Shown here: in pieces, positions 16,823 to 25,388 of the stretch | How the letters are laid out: each line of letters starts with the position of its first letter | Numbering within the stretch: position 1 is the first letter of the stretch | Source of the DNA: Sphingomonas bacterium | GTDB lineage: Bacteria > Pseudomonadota > Alphaproteobacteria > Sphingomonadales > Sphingomonadaceae | Direction of reading: 5' to 3' | NCBI RefSeq assembly: GCF_903642285.1 | Contig: NZ_CAHJWJ010000010.1 | Coordinates: 32,289-96,288, forward strand | DNA length: 64,000 nucleotides | The notes under the pieces: generated by a model | What the model saw: the letters and a program-made list of their open reading frames with translations, nothing else | Told to the model about the DNA's origin: nothing | The model's database searches: none | Translations under genes and position numbers: made by a program

Positions 16823-18484
16823 ATGACGACACGTGAGTCGATGCCCTACGAGGTGGTGATCGTAGGCGCAGGGCCGGCCGGCCTCAGCGCTGCGATCCGC
16901 CTGAAGCAGCAAGCGGCAGATAAGGGCGCGGATATTTCCGTCTGCATCTTGGAAAAAGGCTCCGAGGTCGGCGCGCACATCCTGTCCGGGGCGGTGATCG
17001 ATCCGAAGTCGCTCGACGAGCTGCTGCCCGATTGGCGGACCGAAGGCTGCCCGCTCGCCGAGGTACCGGTGACCGAAAACCACCACTGGGTGCTCAACCG
17101 CAAGGGCAAGGTGAACCTGCCGCACCTGCTGACTCCGTCCTTCCTCCACAACAAGGGAACGTACACCGGCAGCCTCGGCAATCTGTGCCGCTGGCTGGCC
17201 GGGAAAGCGGAGGAACTGGGCGTCGAGATATTTCCCGGCTTTGCGGCTGCTGAGATCCTGTTCGATGACGATGGCCGGGTGATGGGCGTCGCAACGGGCG
17301 ACATGGGCGTCGCGCGCGACGGCATACACAAGGGCGATTATACGCCGGGCCTCGAACTCCACGCCAAATACACTTTCTTTTCCGAAGGATGCCGGGGACA
17401 TCTGTCGAAAGAGATCATCCGTACCTTCGATCTGGCAAAGGACAGCGACCCGCAGGTGTACGGGCTGGGCGTCAAGGAATTGTGGGACATTGACCCCGCG
17501 CTGCACTCCCCCGGCCGGGTGATCCACACCCAGGGCTGGCCGCTGACCGAGACCGAGGGGTCGAATGGCGGCGGCTGGATCTATCACCAGGCGAACGGCC
17601 AGGTCTCGATCGGCTTCGTGACGTGGCTGAGCTACACCAACCCGTATCTATCGCCGTTCCAGGAGATGCAGCGCTGGAAGACGCATCCCGACGTCGCGGC
17701 GATGCTGAAGGGCGGCAAGCGTGTGTCGTACGGCGCGCGCGCGATCAGCGATGGCGGGTTGCAGTCGATCCCGAAGCTCGTCTTCCCGGGCGGGGCGCTG
17801 ATCGGCGATAGCGCCGGGTTCCTCAACGTCCCGCGGATCAAGGGTACGCACACCGCGATGAAGTCGGGCATGATGGCCGCCGACGCCGCCGTCGAAGCGA
17901 TCCTGTCGCAGCGGAGCCATGATGAGCTTGCAGCCTATCCGGCGGCGTTCGAAGCGTCATGGGTGAAGAAAGAGCTATCGGTCGTCCGCAACGTCGTGCC
18001 GCTGATGAAGCGGTTCGGCGACTTTCTGGGTTCGGCGCTGTCGGGAATCACGATGTGGGCGGAACATCTCGGCATCCGCATGCCGTTCACGCTGCACCAC
18101 CACCCTGATCACGAAAGCCTGTGGCGCAAGGATCTGGTCAAGCCGATCGTCTATCCGAAGGCCGACGGAGTGCTCACGTTCGACCGACTTTCCTCGGTCT
18201 TCATCTCGAACACCAATCATGAGGAGGACCAGCCCGTCCACCTGACGCTTCGCGATCCGAACATCCCCGTCGATTACGACCTGCCGATGTACGACGAGCC
18301 CGCACAGCGTTATTGCCCCGCGGGCGTGTACGAGATCGTCGGTGAGGAGGCCGGCGATCCGAAGTTCGTCATCAACGCGCAGAACTGCGTCCATTGCAAG
18401 ACATGCGACATCAAGGACCCGACGCAGAATATCAACTGGGTCGTGCCAGAGGGCGGCGGGGGGCCCAATTATCCCAATATGTAA
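16823..18484 (+). CDS. Electron-transfer flavoprotein:ubiquinone oxidoreductase
   Basis: A 553-residue membrane-associated flavoprotein. It passes electrons from ETF (reduced by acyl-CoA dehydrogenases) to ubiquinone. The N-terminal FAD-binding VVIVGAGPAGLSAA, the family stretch EKGSEVGAHILSGAVIDP, and the C-terminal 4Fe-4S domain (CPAGVYEI, then NCVHCKTCDIKDP) are all present. Length agrees with bacterial and mitochondrial ETF-QO. Two ATGs abut; the second (16823) has GGAGAG at a better distance. It fits with the fatty acyl-CoA synthetase in the window as part of beta-oxidation. The TPR gene follows closely. Confidence 0.95.
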   Translation: MTTRESMPYEVVIVGAGPAGLSAAIRLKQQAADKGADISVCILEKGSEVGAHILSGAVIDPKSLDELLPDWRTEGCPLAEVPVTENHHWVLNRKGKVNLPHLLTPSFLHNKGTYTGSLGNLCRWLAGKAEELGVEIFPGFAAAEILFDDDGRVMGVATGDMGVARDGIHKGDYTPGLELHAKYTFFSEGCRGHLSKEIIRTFDLAKDSDPQVYGLGVKELWDIDPALHSPGRVIHTQGWPLTETEGSNGGGWIYHQANGQVSIGFVTWLSYTNPYLSPFQEMQRWKTHPDVAAMLKGGKRVSYGARAISDGGLQSIPKLVFPGGALIGDSAGFLNVPRIKGTHTAMKSGMMAADAAVEAILSQRSHDELAAYPAAFEASWVKKELSVVRNVVPLMKRFGDFLGSALSGITMWAEHLGIRMPFTLHHHPDHESLWRKDLVKPIVYPKADGVLTFDRLSSVFISNTNHEEDQPVHLTLRDPNIPVDYDLPMYDEPAQRYCPAGVYEIVGEEAGDPKFVINAQNCVHCKTCDIKDPTQNINWVVPEGGGGPNYPNM

Positions 18485-18506
18485 GCGCCTGTTGTTGGGA
18501 GCCAGT

Positions 18507-20045
18507 ATGATGCTCGCGTCGACTCCGGCCCTGGCGGACGGTAACGACGTCGCCGCTTATCTTCGCGGGCGTTCGGCGTCGGCATCGGGGCATATCGATA
18601 TCGCGACGGCGGACTATGCGCGGGCGTTGACAGCGGCCCCTCACAATCCGGTAGTGGCGATCCGCGCCTATCGATCGGCGTTGGCCGCCGGCGACGATGC
18701 GCTGGCGTTGCGGGCGGCGATCGTCCTGGACCAGGCGGGCGTCGCGCCCGCCGATACCGCGCTGATCCCGCTGGCGCTCGCGGCGAGCGCGAACGACCCC
18801 GCAACGGCGGATGCGGCGATCGCGCGGATGAAGGGCACGCCGCTCGGCCTGCTTGTCCCCGCGCTGACCCAATGGACCGCGTTCGCGAAGCGCGCGCCGG
18901 CATCCTCCGCCTCGACGGCCACCGATCCCGCCGCCCGGCGCTTCGCGGTGGAGACGCGCGCGCTGCTGTCGATCGCTGGCGGGCATGTCGATGAGGGCAT
19001 GACGGCGCTGACCGCGCTTGGTGGGGCAGGGGCCGCGCTCGACTTGCGCGCGGCGGCGGCGCGGCTGCTCGTCGGGGCGGGGCAGGGGGCCCGCGCCCGC
19101 ACTTTGCTCACGCCCGAGGAGCTTGCACTCGCCACGCCGGCCAACCCGACGCTCGGCTTCGGCGTGTCGTGGCTGCTGACCCGCGTCGCCGGAGAGCTGG
19201 CCTCCGCCGAGCCGTCGCCGCTGTCGATCGCGCTGACTCGTGCCGCATTGCGCGCGGATCCGACGAACGACCGCGCGCGCCTGCTGCTCGCGCTATCGCT
19301 GTCGTCGCAAGCCGCACAGCGCGCCGCGCTCATCGTTCTGGACGGCATCGCGCCGACCGGCCCCTTCGGCGAGAGCGCGGCGACTGCGCGGATCGTGATT
19401 CTGGGCGCCGCCGGGCGCGGTGCGGAGGCGCTGACTATCGCTCGGACAGCGGCGGTGCGTGCGGACTCGACGGCGAACGATTGGCAGCGTTACGGCGACC
19501 TGCTCGCGCAAGCCGGGCGCGAGGCGGAGGCTGCCCCCTGGTTCCGTCGCCTGGCCGAACGCCCGGGGGCGACCTGGAGCGACTGGCTGCAATATGGTGG
19601 TGCACTCGACCGGGCGGGTCGCTGGACGGACGCCGAACCGGCGCTGGAGCGAGCGGTCGCGCTCGGACCCGACCAGTCGCTCGCGCTCAACTATCTGGGC
19701 TATGCGCGGATCGAGCATAACGAAAACGCCACGGCGGCTACGCGTTTGCTGGCCCGCGCATGGGCGCTCAAACCCGACGACGATTCGATCGCGGACTCGC
19801 TCGGCTGGGCGTATTTCCGCAGCGGCGATACCGCGCGCGCGCTCCCCCTGGTCGAACGGGCCGCGATCGGGGAGCCGACCAATGCGGAGATCGACGAGCA
19901 TCTGGGCGACATCTATTGGTCGCTCGGCCGCCACTACGAGGCGCGCTACGCGTGGCGCGCCGCGACCGTCACCGCCCCCGCCACCGACGAGACGCGGTTG
20001 ACGGGCAAGATCGCCGACGGCACGCCGCCTCGCGCGCGGCACTAA
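18507..20045 (+). CDS. Exported TPR-repeat protein
   Basis: A protein of about 512 residues built largely from tetratricopeptide-type helical repeats. The C-terminal third has clear TPR signatures (ALNYLGYARIEHNENATAA, SIADSLGWAYFRSGDTARAL, EIDEHLGDIYWSLGRHYEAR). TPR proteins scaffold complexes; no partner is evident. The start is uncertain. ATG 18507 has GGGAG five bases upstream but leaves a signal peptide without basic residues (MMLASTPALADG). The same frame upstream reads KRLLLGASMML, which would complete a good signal peptide, but only TTG/CTG or rarer codons are available there. It lies between ETF-QO and ispE, seven bases before the latter. Confidence 0.8.
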   Translation: MMLASTPALADGNDVAAYLRGRSASASGHIDIATADYARALTAAPHNPVVAIRAYRSALAAGDDALALRAAIVLDQAGVAPADTALIPLALAASANDPATADAAIARMKGTPLGLLVPALTQWTAFAKRAPASSASTATDPAARRFAVETRALLSIAGGHVDEGMTALTALGGAGAALDLRAAAARLLVGAGQGARARTLLTPEELALATPANPTLGFGVSWLLTRVAGELASAEPSPLSIALTRAALRADPTNDRARLLLALSLSSQAAQRAALIVLDGIAPTGPFGESAATARIVILGAAGRGAEALTIARTAAVRADSTANDWQRYGDLLAQAGREAEAAPWFRRLAERPGATWSDWLQYGGALDRAGRWTDAEPALERAVALGPDQSLALNYLGYARIEHNENATAATRLLARAWALKPDDDSIADSLGWAYFRSGDTARALPLVERAAIGEPTNAEIDEHLGDIYWSLGRHYEARYAWRAATVTAPATDETRLTGKIADGTPPRARH

Positions 20046-20052
20046 CCCGACC

Positions 20053-20898
20053 ATGATCGTCGAACCGGCCCCGGCCAAGATCAACCTCGCGCTTCATGTC
20101 CGCCGTCGTCGGCCCGACGGCTATCACGACATCGAAACGCTGTTCGCCTTCTGCCGTGACGGCGATGTGGTGACGGTGGAGGCGGCGGAGCGGAACCGGT
20201 TTACGATCACCGGACCGTTCGCCGATCTATTGTCGCCACCCTCCGCCGGGGGGGGGGCGTGGAGCGGTAATCTGGTGACGGACGCCGCCGACGCCTTCGC
20301 TGCGTGCTTCGCCATCGACCAACCCCACGCCATCACTCTCGACAAACGCCTGCCGATCGCTTCCGGTATCGGCGGCGGATCGGCGGACGCTGCCGCGACG
20401 CTCCGCGCGCTGGCAAGGCTTCATGGCGTGGCGTCGGACGACGACCGATTGATCGCGATCGCGATAAAGCTGGGTGCGGACATCCCCGCCTGCCTGCGTA
20501 GCGAGACCGTATCGGGTACTGGCCGCGGCGACGTGCTTGTTGCGATCGACGGGCTGCCGGGAATGCCGGTGCTGCTCGTCAATCCCGGCGTCGCGGTGTC
20601 GACCGCGGCGGTGTTCCGCGCCTGGGACGGGATCGATCGCGGTGCGATCTCGGGCGGTGCGCTGCTCTACCGTGCGCGTGCCGGCCGCAACGATCTTGCC
20701 GGCCCCGCCCGCGCTTTGGCACCCGCGATCGACGCCGTACTGGCGATGCTGGAGGCGGCACCGGGCGTGTCGATCGCGCGCATGTCCGGATCTGGCGCGA
20801 CCTGTTTCGCGTTGTTCGACGACGTCGCAGCGCGCGACGCGGCAGCGGCACGCGCCGCGGCACGGGACTGGTGGTACCTCGCATCCTCGCTCGTCTGA
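20053..20898 (+). CDS. ispE: 4-diphosphocytidyl-2-C-methyl-D-erythritol kinase
   Basis: A 281-residue GHMP-family kinase of the MEP isoprenoid pathway, which phosphorylates CDP-ME. The N-terminal PAPAKINLALHVRRRRPDGYH, the ATP-binding LPIASGIGGGSADAAATLRAL and the C-terminal MSGSGATCFALF are full matches. Between strands in the N-terminal half it carries an unusual Pro/Gly segment, LLSPPSAGGGAWSGN, encoded over a run of ten G residues (20248-20257). Elsewhere in the window uppS and dxr belong to the same isoprenoid route. The gene precedes recA but is separated from it by the SOS promoter. Confidence 0.94.
   Translation: MIVEPAPAKINLALHVRRRRPDGYHDIETLFAFCRDGDVVTVEAAERNRFTITGPFADLLSPPSAGGGAWSGNLVTDAADAFAACFAIDQPHAITLDKRLPIASGIGGGSADAAATLRALARLHGVASDDDRLIAIAIKLGADIPACLRSETVSGTGRGDVLVAIDGLPGMPVLLVNPGVAVSTAAVFRAWDGIDRGAISGGALLYRARAGRNDLAGPARALAPAIDAVLAMLEAAPGVSIARMSGSGATCFALFDDVAARDAAAARAAARDWWYLASSLV
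20248..20257 (+). repeat. Run of ten G inside ispE
   Basis: A homopolymer of ten G lies in the coding strand of ispE, encoding the Gly stretch of SAGGGAW. The run is prone to slippage; loss or gain of one base would shift the frame of an essential gene. The surrounding CCGCC-G run resembles the GC-rich arms of the local repeats. Confidence 0.9.
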
Positions 20899-20929
20899 TC
20901 GCTGTCAAATCCGATGCGATAGTCATGAT

Positions 20930-20944
20930 GTTCTGCTCTTGTTC
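20930..20944. promoter_or_regulatory. LexA (SOS) box of recA
   Basis: GTTCTGCTCTTGTTC is a perfect GTTC-N7-GTTC LexA operator, 73 bases upstream of the recA start. The known autoregulated position of recA in the SOS network of alphaproteobacteria supports it. Confidence 0.92.
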
Positions 20945-21017
20945 CGATGGAACGAATGCGGTACAGCATGTCTAGGCGTTGAAGGCTCGACGCAGTTGCT
21001 CTAGCGAGGATGCTCCA

Positions 21018-22103
21018 ATGGCGGCCAGTCTCAAGGTAATCGATAGCGGTATGGCGACGGCAAACGAAAAGGCGAGCGGGGATCGGCAAAAGGCGCTCGA
21101 CGCCGCGCTTGCACAGATCGATCGCGCGTTCGGCAAGGGCTCGGCGATGAAGCTGGGGTCCAAGCAGACGATGCAGGTCGAGACGATCTCGACCGGCTCG
21201 CTCGGCCTCGACATCGCGCTCGGCGTCGGCGGCCTGCCGCGCGGGCGCGTGATCGAGATCTACGGGCCGGAAAGCTCGGGCAAGACCACGCTCGCGCTCC
21301 ACGTGATCGCCGAAGCGCAGAAGGGTGGCGGCACCGCGGCGTTCGTCGACGCCGAACACGCGCTCGACCCGGTCTATGCCAAGAAACTGGGGGTCGATAT
21401 CGACGAACTGATCGTGTCGCAGCCCGATACCGGCGAACAGGCGCTCGAGATCGTCGACACGCTGGTCCGTTCGAACGCGATCGACGTGCTGGTGATCGAC
21501 TCGGTCGCGGCGCTCGTCCCGCGTGCGGAGATCGAGGGCGAGATGGGCGACAGCCATGTCGGTCTGCAGGCGCGGCTGATGTCGCAATCGCTGCGCAAGC
21601 TGACCGGCTCTATCAGCCGTTCGCGCTGCATGGTCATCTTCATCAACCAGCTGCGCATGAAGATCGGCGTGATGTACGGCAACCCGGAGACGACGACGGG
21701 GGGCAACGCGCTGAAGTTCTACGCATCGGTACGCCTCGACATTCGCCGCACCGGCCAGATCAAGGACCGCGAAGAGATCATTGGCAACACGACTCGCGTG
21801 AAGGTCGTGAAGAACAAGGTCGCACCGCCGTTCAAGCAGGTCGAATTCGACATCATGTACGGGCAAGGCGTCTCCAAGATCGGCGAGATCCTCGATCTGG
21901 GCGTGAAGGCCGGGATCGTCGAAAAGTCGGGTGCGTGGTTCAGTTACGACAGCGTCCGTCTCGGCCAGGGCCGCGAGAATTCGAAGGCGTATCTGAAGGA
22001 CAACCCCGAAACCGCCGATCGCCTGGAAAAGGCGATCCGTACGCGTACCGACAAGGTCGCCGAGGAAATGATGGCGGGGCCGGAAGAGGACGACGATATC
22101 TGA
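21018..22103 (+). CDS. recA: Recombinase RecA
   Basis: A 361-residue RecA: homologous recombination, strand exchange and stimulation of LexA self-cleavage. The Walker A motif GPESSGKTT spans residues 83-91. [10 protein letters not shown], the [20 protein letters not shown] segment, and the [18 protein letters not shown] loop are intact. The C-terminal tail is acidic (EEDDDI) as in other RecA proteins. The ATG at 21018 has GAGGA seven bases upstream; a more distant upstream start in the frame lacks this. Regulation is by the LexA box at 20930-20944. Confidence 0.98.
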   Translation: MAASLKVIDSGMATANEKASGDRQKALDAALAQIDRAFGKGSAMKLGSKQTMQVETISTGSLGLDIALGVGGLPRGRVIEIYGPESSGKTTLALHVIAEAQKGGGTAAFVDAEHALDPVYAKKLGVDIDELIVSQPDTGEQALEIVDTLVRSNAIDVLVIDSVAALVPRAEIEGEMGDSHVGLQARLMSQSLRKLTGSISRSRCMVIFINQLRMKIGVMYGNPETTTGGNALKFYASVRLDIRRTGQIKDREEIIGNTTRVKVVKNKVAPPFKQVEFDIMYGQGVSKIGEILDLGVKAGIVEKSGAWFSYDSVRLGQGRENSKAYLKDNPETADRLEKAIRTRTDKVAEEMMAGPEEDDDI

Positions 22104-22531
22104 TCGGTAGGGCGGGGTGATGCCGGGGTTGCCAGCATAGCGTATGACGGGTTTCCCGCGCGAAAGCGCGAGCCCGGTGACGCAGGGCATCGGCCATTGT
22201 TCCTTGCACCTCCGCAAGGAAGAGACGGGAGATGTCCTGGAAACCACGGCCCGCACCCATATACCCCCCCCCGGCGAAGGCCGGGGCCCAAATGTGGCGG
22301 TCCACATTACCGAGCGCGACACCGCACCGGCGGCGGCGCGCTTGGACTTCGGGCTTCGAGGAGGAGCTTGGGGCGGGGAAGGCGTCCGATCTGTCGATCG
22401 GCTCATCGTCGTCGCGGCCGAATGCTCGTCCCGATCCGGGCCTTTCGCATTCGGCAAACTCCGTGCAGAACGCGTCACGAGAGGACTCTTCGTGACCTTT
22501 TGCGCCCTCCACCGCCGAGGAGAAACCGATC
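22104..22531. other. Non-coding stretch with REP-like arms downstream of recA
   Basis: About 430 bases without a supportable gene. An imperfect hairpin around CCGCGCGAAAGCGCG lies near 22156-22172. A REP arm of the CCCCGGCGAAGGCCGGGG type lies at 22265-22290, like those at 2166-2271. Open frames here translate the repeat (for example PPAKAGAQ) and have no ribosome binding site. The last 60 bases should hold the promoter of the following methyltransferase. Confidence 0.6.
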
Positions 22532-23350
22532 ATGACGACTGCCGCCGAATGGTCGGGACCGGTTGGCGATGCCTGGGCGGAGTCGTGGATCGACACCGAC
22601 CGTAGCTTCGCCGGCCTGTCGATCCGTCTCGATGCCGCGATCGTCGCAGCCGCGCGGACCGGTGAAGGCCGCGCGATCGACCTTGGGTGCGGTGCCGGTG
22701 TGACCAGCATCGCGCTTGCGAAGGCGCGGCCCGATCTCGGGGTCGTTGGTGTCGATGTCTCGCCCGAACTCGTCGCGATCGCCGACACGCGCGGTGCCGG
22801 GATCGACAATCTCGATTTCGCGGTTGCCGATCTCGACGTCGACGCCGCGACGGTCGCGCGCAATGCGGACCTGTTATGCTCGCGGCACGGGGTCATGTTC
22901 TTCGCCGACCCGGCCGCCGTCTTCGCGGAGCTTCGCGCCGGCGTTCGACCGGGTACGCCGCTGGTCTTTTCCTGCTTCCGGTCGCCGTCGCTCAACCCTT
23001 GGGCGGGCGCGCTTGCGGCCGAATTGACGGGGGTCACGCCGCCACGACCGCAAGGCTATGCCCCCGGCCCGTTCGCCTTTGCCGATCCGGGTTTCGTCGC
23101 ACCGATGCTGGCAGCGGCCGGGTGGCGAACGGACGACCCGGAACCCGTCGATTACCCTTATGTCGCCGGCGAAGGTGCCGATCCCGTCGCCGCAGCGGTC
23201 GATTTCTTCTGCCGGATCGGCCCGGTCGCCGCCGCGCTGAAGGCCGCACCCGAAGGCGGGAGTGGCGCGTTGCTCGACAGATTGGCGATGCTGCTCCAGG
23301 CGCGGCGCGGGAGGGATGTCGTGGCATTCCCGGCCGCCGCCTGGATATAG
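22532..23350 (+). CDS. Class I SAM-dependent methyltransferase
   Basis: A 272-residue methyltransferase with the SAM-binding motif I AIDLGCGAGVTSIAL (near residue 48), motif II VVGVDVSPELVAIA, and the post-motif FAVADLDVD. The N-terminal SGPVGDAWAESW is typical of trans-aconitate-methyltransferase-like/ubiE-like stand-alone enzymes in sphingomonads. The substrate is unknown. AGGAG lies about nine bases upstream of the ATG. A glutathione transferase gene follows 26 bases later on the same strand; a shared detoxification role is possible but not shown. Confidence 0.85.
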   Translation: MTTAAEWSGPVGDAWAESWIDTDRSFAGLSIRLDAAIVAAARTGEGRAIDLGCGAGVTSIALAKARPDLGVVGVDVSPELVAIADTRGAGIDNLDFAVADLDVDAATVARNADLLCSRHGVMFFADPAAVFAELRAGVRPGTPLVFSCFRSPSLNPWAGALAAELTGVTPPRPQGYAPGPFAFADPGFVAPMLAAAGWRTDDPEPVDYPYVAGEGADPVAAAVDFFCRIGPVAAALKAAPEGGSGALLDRLAMLLQARRGRDVVAFPAAAWI

Positions 23351-23376
23351 CGCGCTACCGCCCAGGAGAATGCCGA

Positions 23377-24012
23377 ATGACGATCATCGTCCACCATCTC
23401 GAAAATTCGCGTTCGCAGCGCATTCTGTGGATGCTGGAAGAATTGTCGCTGCCCTATGAGGTCAAGCGATACGAACGCGACAAGGCGACGATGCTCGCGC
23501 CATCCGAACTGAAACATATCCACCCGCTCGGCAAATCGCCGGTGATCGCGGACAGCGCCGACGGCGGCCGCGTCGTGGCGGAGACGGGCGCGATCGTCGA
23601 ATATCTGGTCGACAAGGCGGACGGTCGGCTCGGCGCGCCGGCCAGCCGCGACGGTGCGCTCGCCTACCGTTTCTGGCTACATTATGCCGAAGGATCGATG
23701 ATGCCGCCATTGCTATTGAAGCTGGTGCTCGCGCGTATTCCGATCCTCGGCAAATCCGCCATCAAGCGTATCCAGCCGATGATCGACGTCCATCTGGATT
23801 TCGTCGAGGCCGAACTGGCGAAACGATCATGGTTCGCGGGCGACGCCATGACGGCGGCGGACGTGATGATGAGCTTCCCGCTGGAGGCGGCGCGCAGCCG
23901 CGGCGGTCTGGACGAATCGCGACCGGCGACGATCGCATGGCTGGCGAAGGTCCATGCCCGCCCGGCCTATCGGGCCGCGCTCGCCGCGGGCGGGCCCTAT
24001 GCCTATGCTTGA
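23377..24012 (+). CDS. Glutathione S-transferase
   Basis: A 211-residue cytosolic GST. The N-terminal thioredoxin-like domain has HHLENSRSQRILWMLEEL, with the Ser of the SRSQR segment in the position of the catalytic Ser/Cys, the cis-proline in HPLGKSPVI, and ETGAIVEYLVD for the gamma-glutamyl contact. An all-helical C-terminal domain follows with FAGDAMTAADVMMSFPLE. AGGAGA precedes the ATG at a normal distance. It is convergent with the symporter gene, leaving only four bases between stops. Class and substrate are not determined. Confidence 0.9.
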   Translation: MTIIVHHLENSRSQRILWMLEELSLPYEVKRYERDKATMLAPSELKHIHPLGKSPVIADSADGGRVVAETGAIVEYLVDKADGRLGAPASRDGALAYRFWLHYAEGSMMPPLLLKLVLARIPILGKSAIKRIQPMIDVHLDFVEAELAKRSWFAGDAMTAADVMMSFPLEAARSRGGLDESRPATIAWLAKVHARPAYRAALAAGGPYAYA

Positions 24013-24016
24013 TCGG

Positions 24017-25312
24017 TCAATGGAGCAGTCCTGAACTCGGCGCGGGCGGCGGATCGATCTCCGCGGGCTGGCGCGGTTCCAGACCGCCCTCCCAGATCGC
24101 GACGACGCTGGCCGCGACCGCGTTGCCGATGACGTTGGTGGCGGACCGGCCCATGTCGAGGAAATGGTCGACCGCCAGGATCAGCAGCAACCCCGCCTCG
24201 GGGATGTGGAACATCGAAAGCGTCGCCGCGATCACGACCAGCGACGCGCGCGGCACGCCGGCTATCCCCTTGGACGTCACCATCAGGACGAGCAGCATCG
24301 TCACCTGCTCGCCGAGCGGAAGGTGGATGCCATAGGCCTGCGCAATGAACAGCGACGCGAAGGTCATGTACATCATCGATCCGTCGAGATTGAACGAATA
24401 GCCGAGCGGCAGGACGAAGCTCGCTATCCGCGCGGGTACCCCGAACCGGTCGAGCGCTTCCAGCGTGCGCGGATACGCCGCTTCCGACGACGCGGTCGTG
24501 AAGGCGAGGAGCAGCGGATCGCGGATATAGCGCACCAGCAGCCGCATCCGCCCGCCGATCAGCACGAACCCGATCCCGATCAGCAGCGCCCACAGCAAAA
24601 AGAGACCAAGATAGAAGCTCGCCATGAAATAACCGAGGTCGCGCAGCACGCCGGGGCCCCGCTCGGCCAGCGTCGACGCGACCGCGGCGAACACCGCGAC
24701 GGGTGCGAAGCGCATGACGTAATCGGTGATCCTGAGCATCACCGCCGACAGCGCCTCGACCCCGCGCACCAGCGGGGCGGCGGTATCGCCCACCGCGGTG
24801 ATCGCGACGCCGACGAAGACCGAGAACACGACGATCTGCAGGATCTCGTTGTCCGCCATCGCCGCGATCATCGACGCGGGCACGATATGCGCGACGAAAT
24901 CCTTCAGATCGAACCTGGTCCGCACCACGCCGCTCGCCGCGGTCACCGGCGGGATCGGCAGGCCGAGCCCGACCCCCGGCTGCAGCAGATTGACGAGGAA
25001 CAGCCCGAGCAGAAGCGACATCAGGCTGGCGCACAGGAACCATCCGAGGCTCTTCAGCCCGACCCGCCCGAGCGTCGCGGTGTCGCCCATATGCGCGATG
25101 CCGACGACCAACGTCGCGAAGACCAGCGGTGCGATGATCATCTTGATCAGCCGAAGAAACACCGTCGTCAGGATCGCGAAATACCCTGCAATATCCGTCA
25201 GCTTGGCCGCCACGGCGGGCGTGCCGTCGTCGATCGCCGAATGCAGCCCCCAGCCGACGATCAGCCCGGCGATCAATGCGGCGATGATCCAATATGTCAG
25301 GCGCTTGGCCAT
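24017..25312 (-). CDS. Dicarboxylate/amino acid:cation symporter (DAACS family)
   Basis: A 431-residue inner-membrane secondary transporter of the glutamate/C4-dicarboxylate family (GltP/DctA type). It has eight membrane spans and two re-entrant hairpins. Landmarks are the serine-rich AFTTASSEAAYPRTLEAL hairpin, PLGYSFNLDGSMMYMTFAS, and the substrate-binding FLDMGRSATNVIGNAVA. The start at 25312 (MAKRLTYWIIAAL) gives a normal first helix. The frame is open for 680 bases further upstream but that part is antisense to the M24 peptidase. Asp in the last motif and the Arg of FLDMGR support an acidic substrate. Confidence 0.92.
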   Translation of the reverse strand: MAKRLTYWIIAALIAGLIVGWGLHSAIDDGTPAVAAKLTDIAGYFAILTTVFLRLIKMIIAPLVFATLVVGIAHMGDTATLGRVGLKSLGWFLCASLMSLLLGLFLVNLLQPGVGLGLPIPPVTAASGVVRTRFDLKDFVAHIVPASMIAAMADNEILQIVVFSVFVGVAITAVGDTAAPLVRGVEALSAVMLRITDYVMRFAPVAVFAAVASTLAERGPGVLRDLGYFMASFYLGLFLLWALLIGIGFVLIGGRMRLLVRYIRDPLLLAFTTASSEAAYPRTLEALDRFGVPARIASFVLPLGYSFNLDGSMMYMTFASLFIAQAYGIHLPLGEQVTMLLVLMVTSKGIAGVPRASLVVIAATLSMFHIPEAGLLLILAVDHFLDMGRSATNVIGNAVAASVVAIWEGGLEPRQPAEIDPPPAPSSGLLH

Positions 25313-25388
25313 GGTCGTGCAGATCCCCGGTTTCCACGGCGGAGCGAAGGGGATTGCGGCTTCGGGGTCAAGGACCCTATCGTACCGC

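Noticed and set aside
22144..22605. Overlapping open frames on both strands downstream of recA
   Set aside because: They translate a REP arm (PPAKAGAQ) and overlap the start of the methyltransferase without a ribosome binding site; treated as non-coding.
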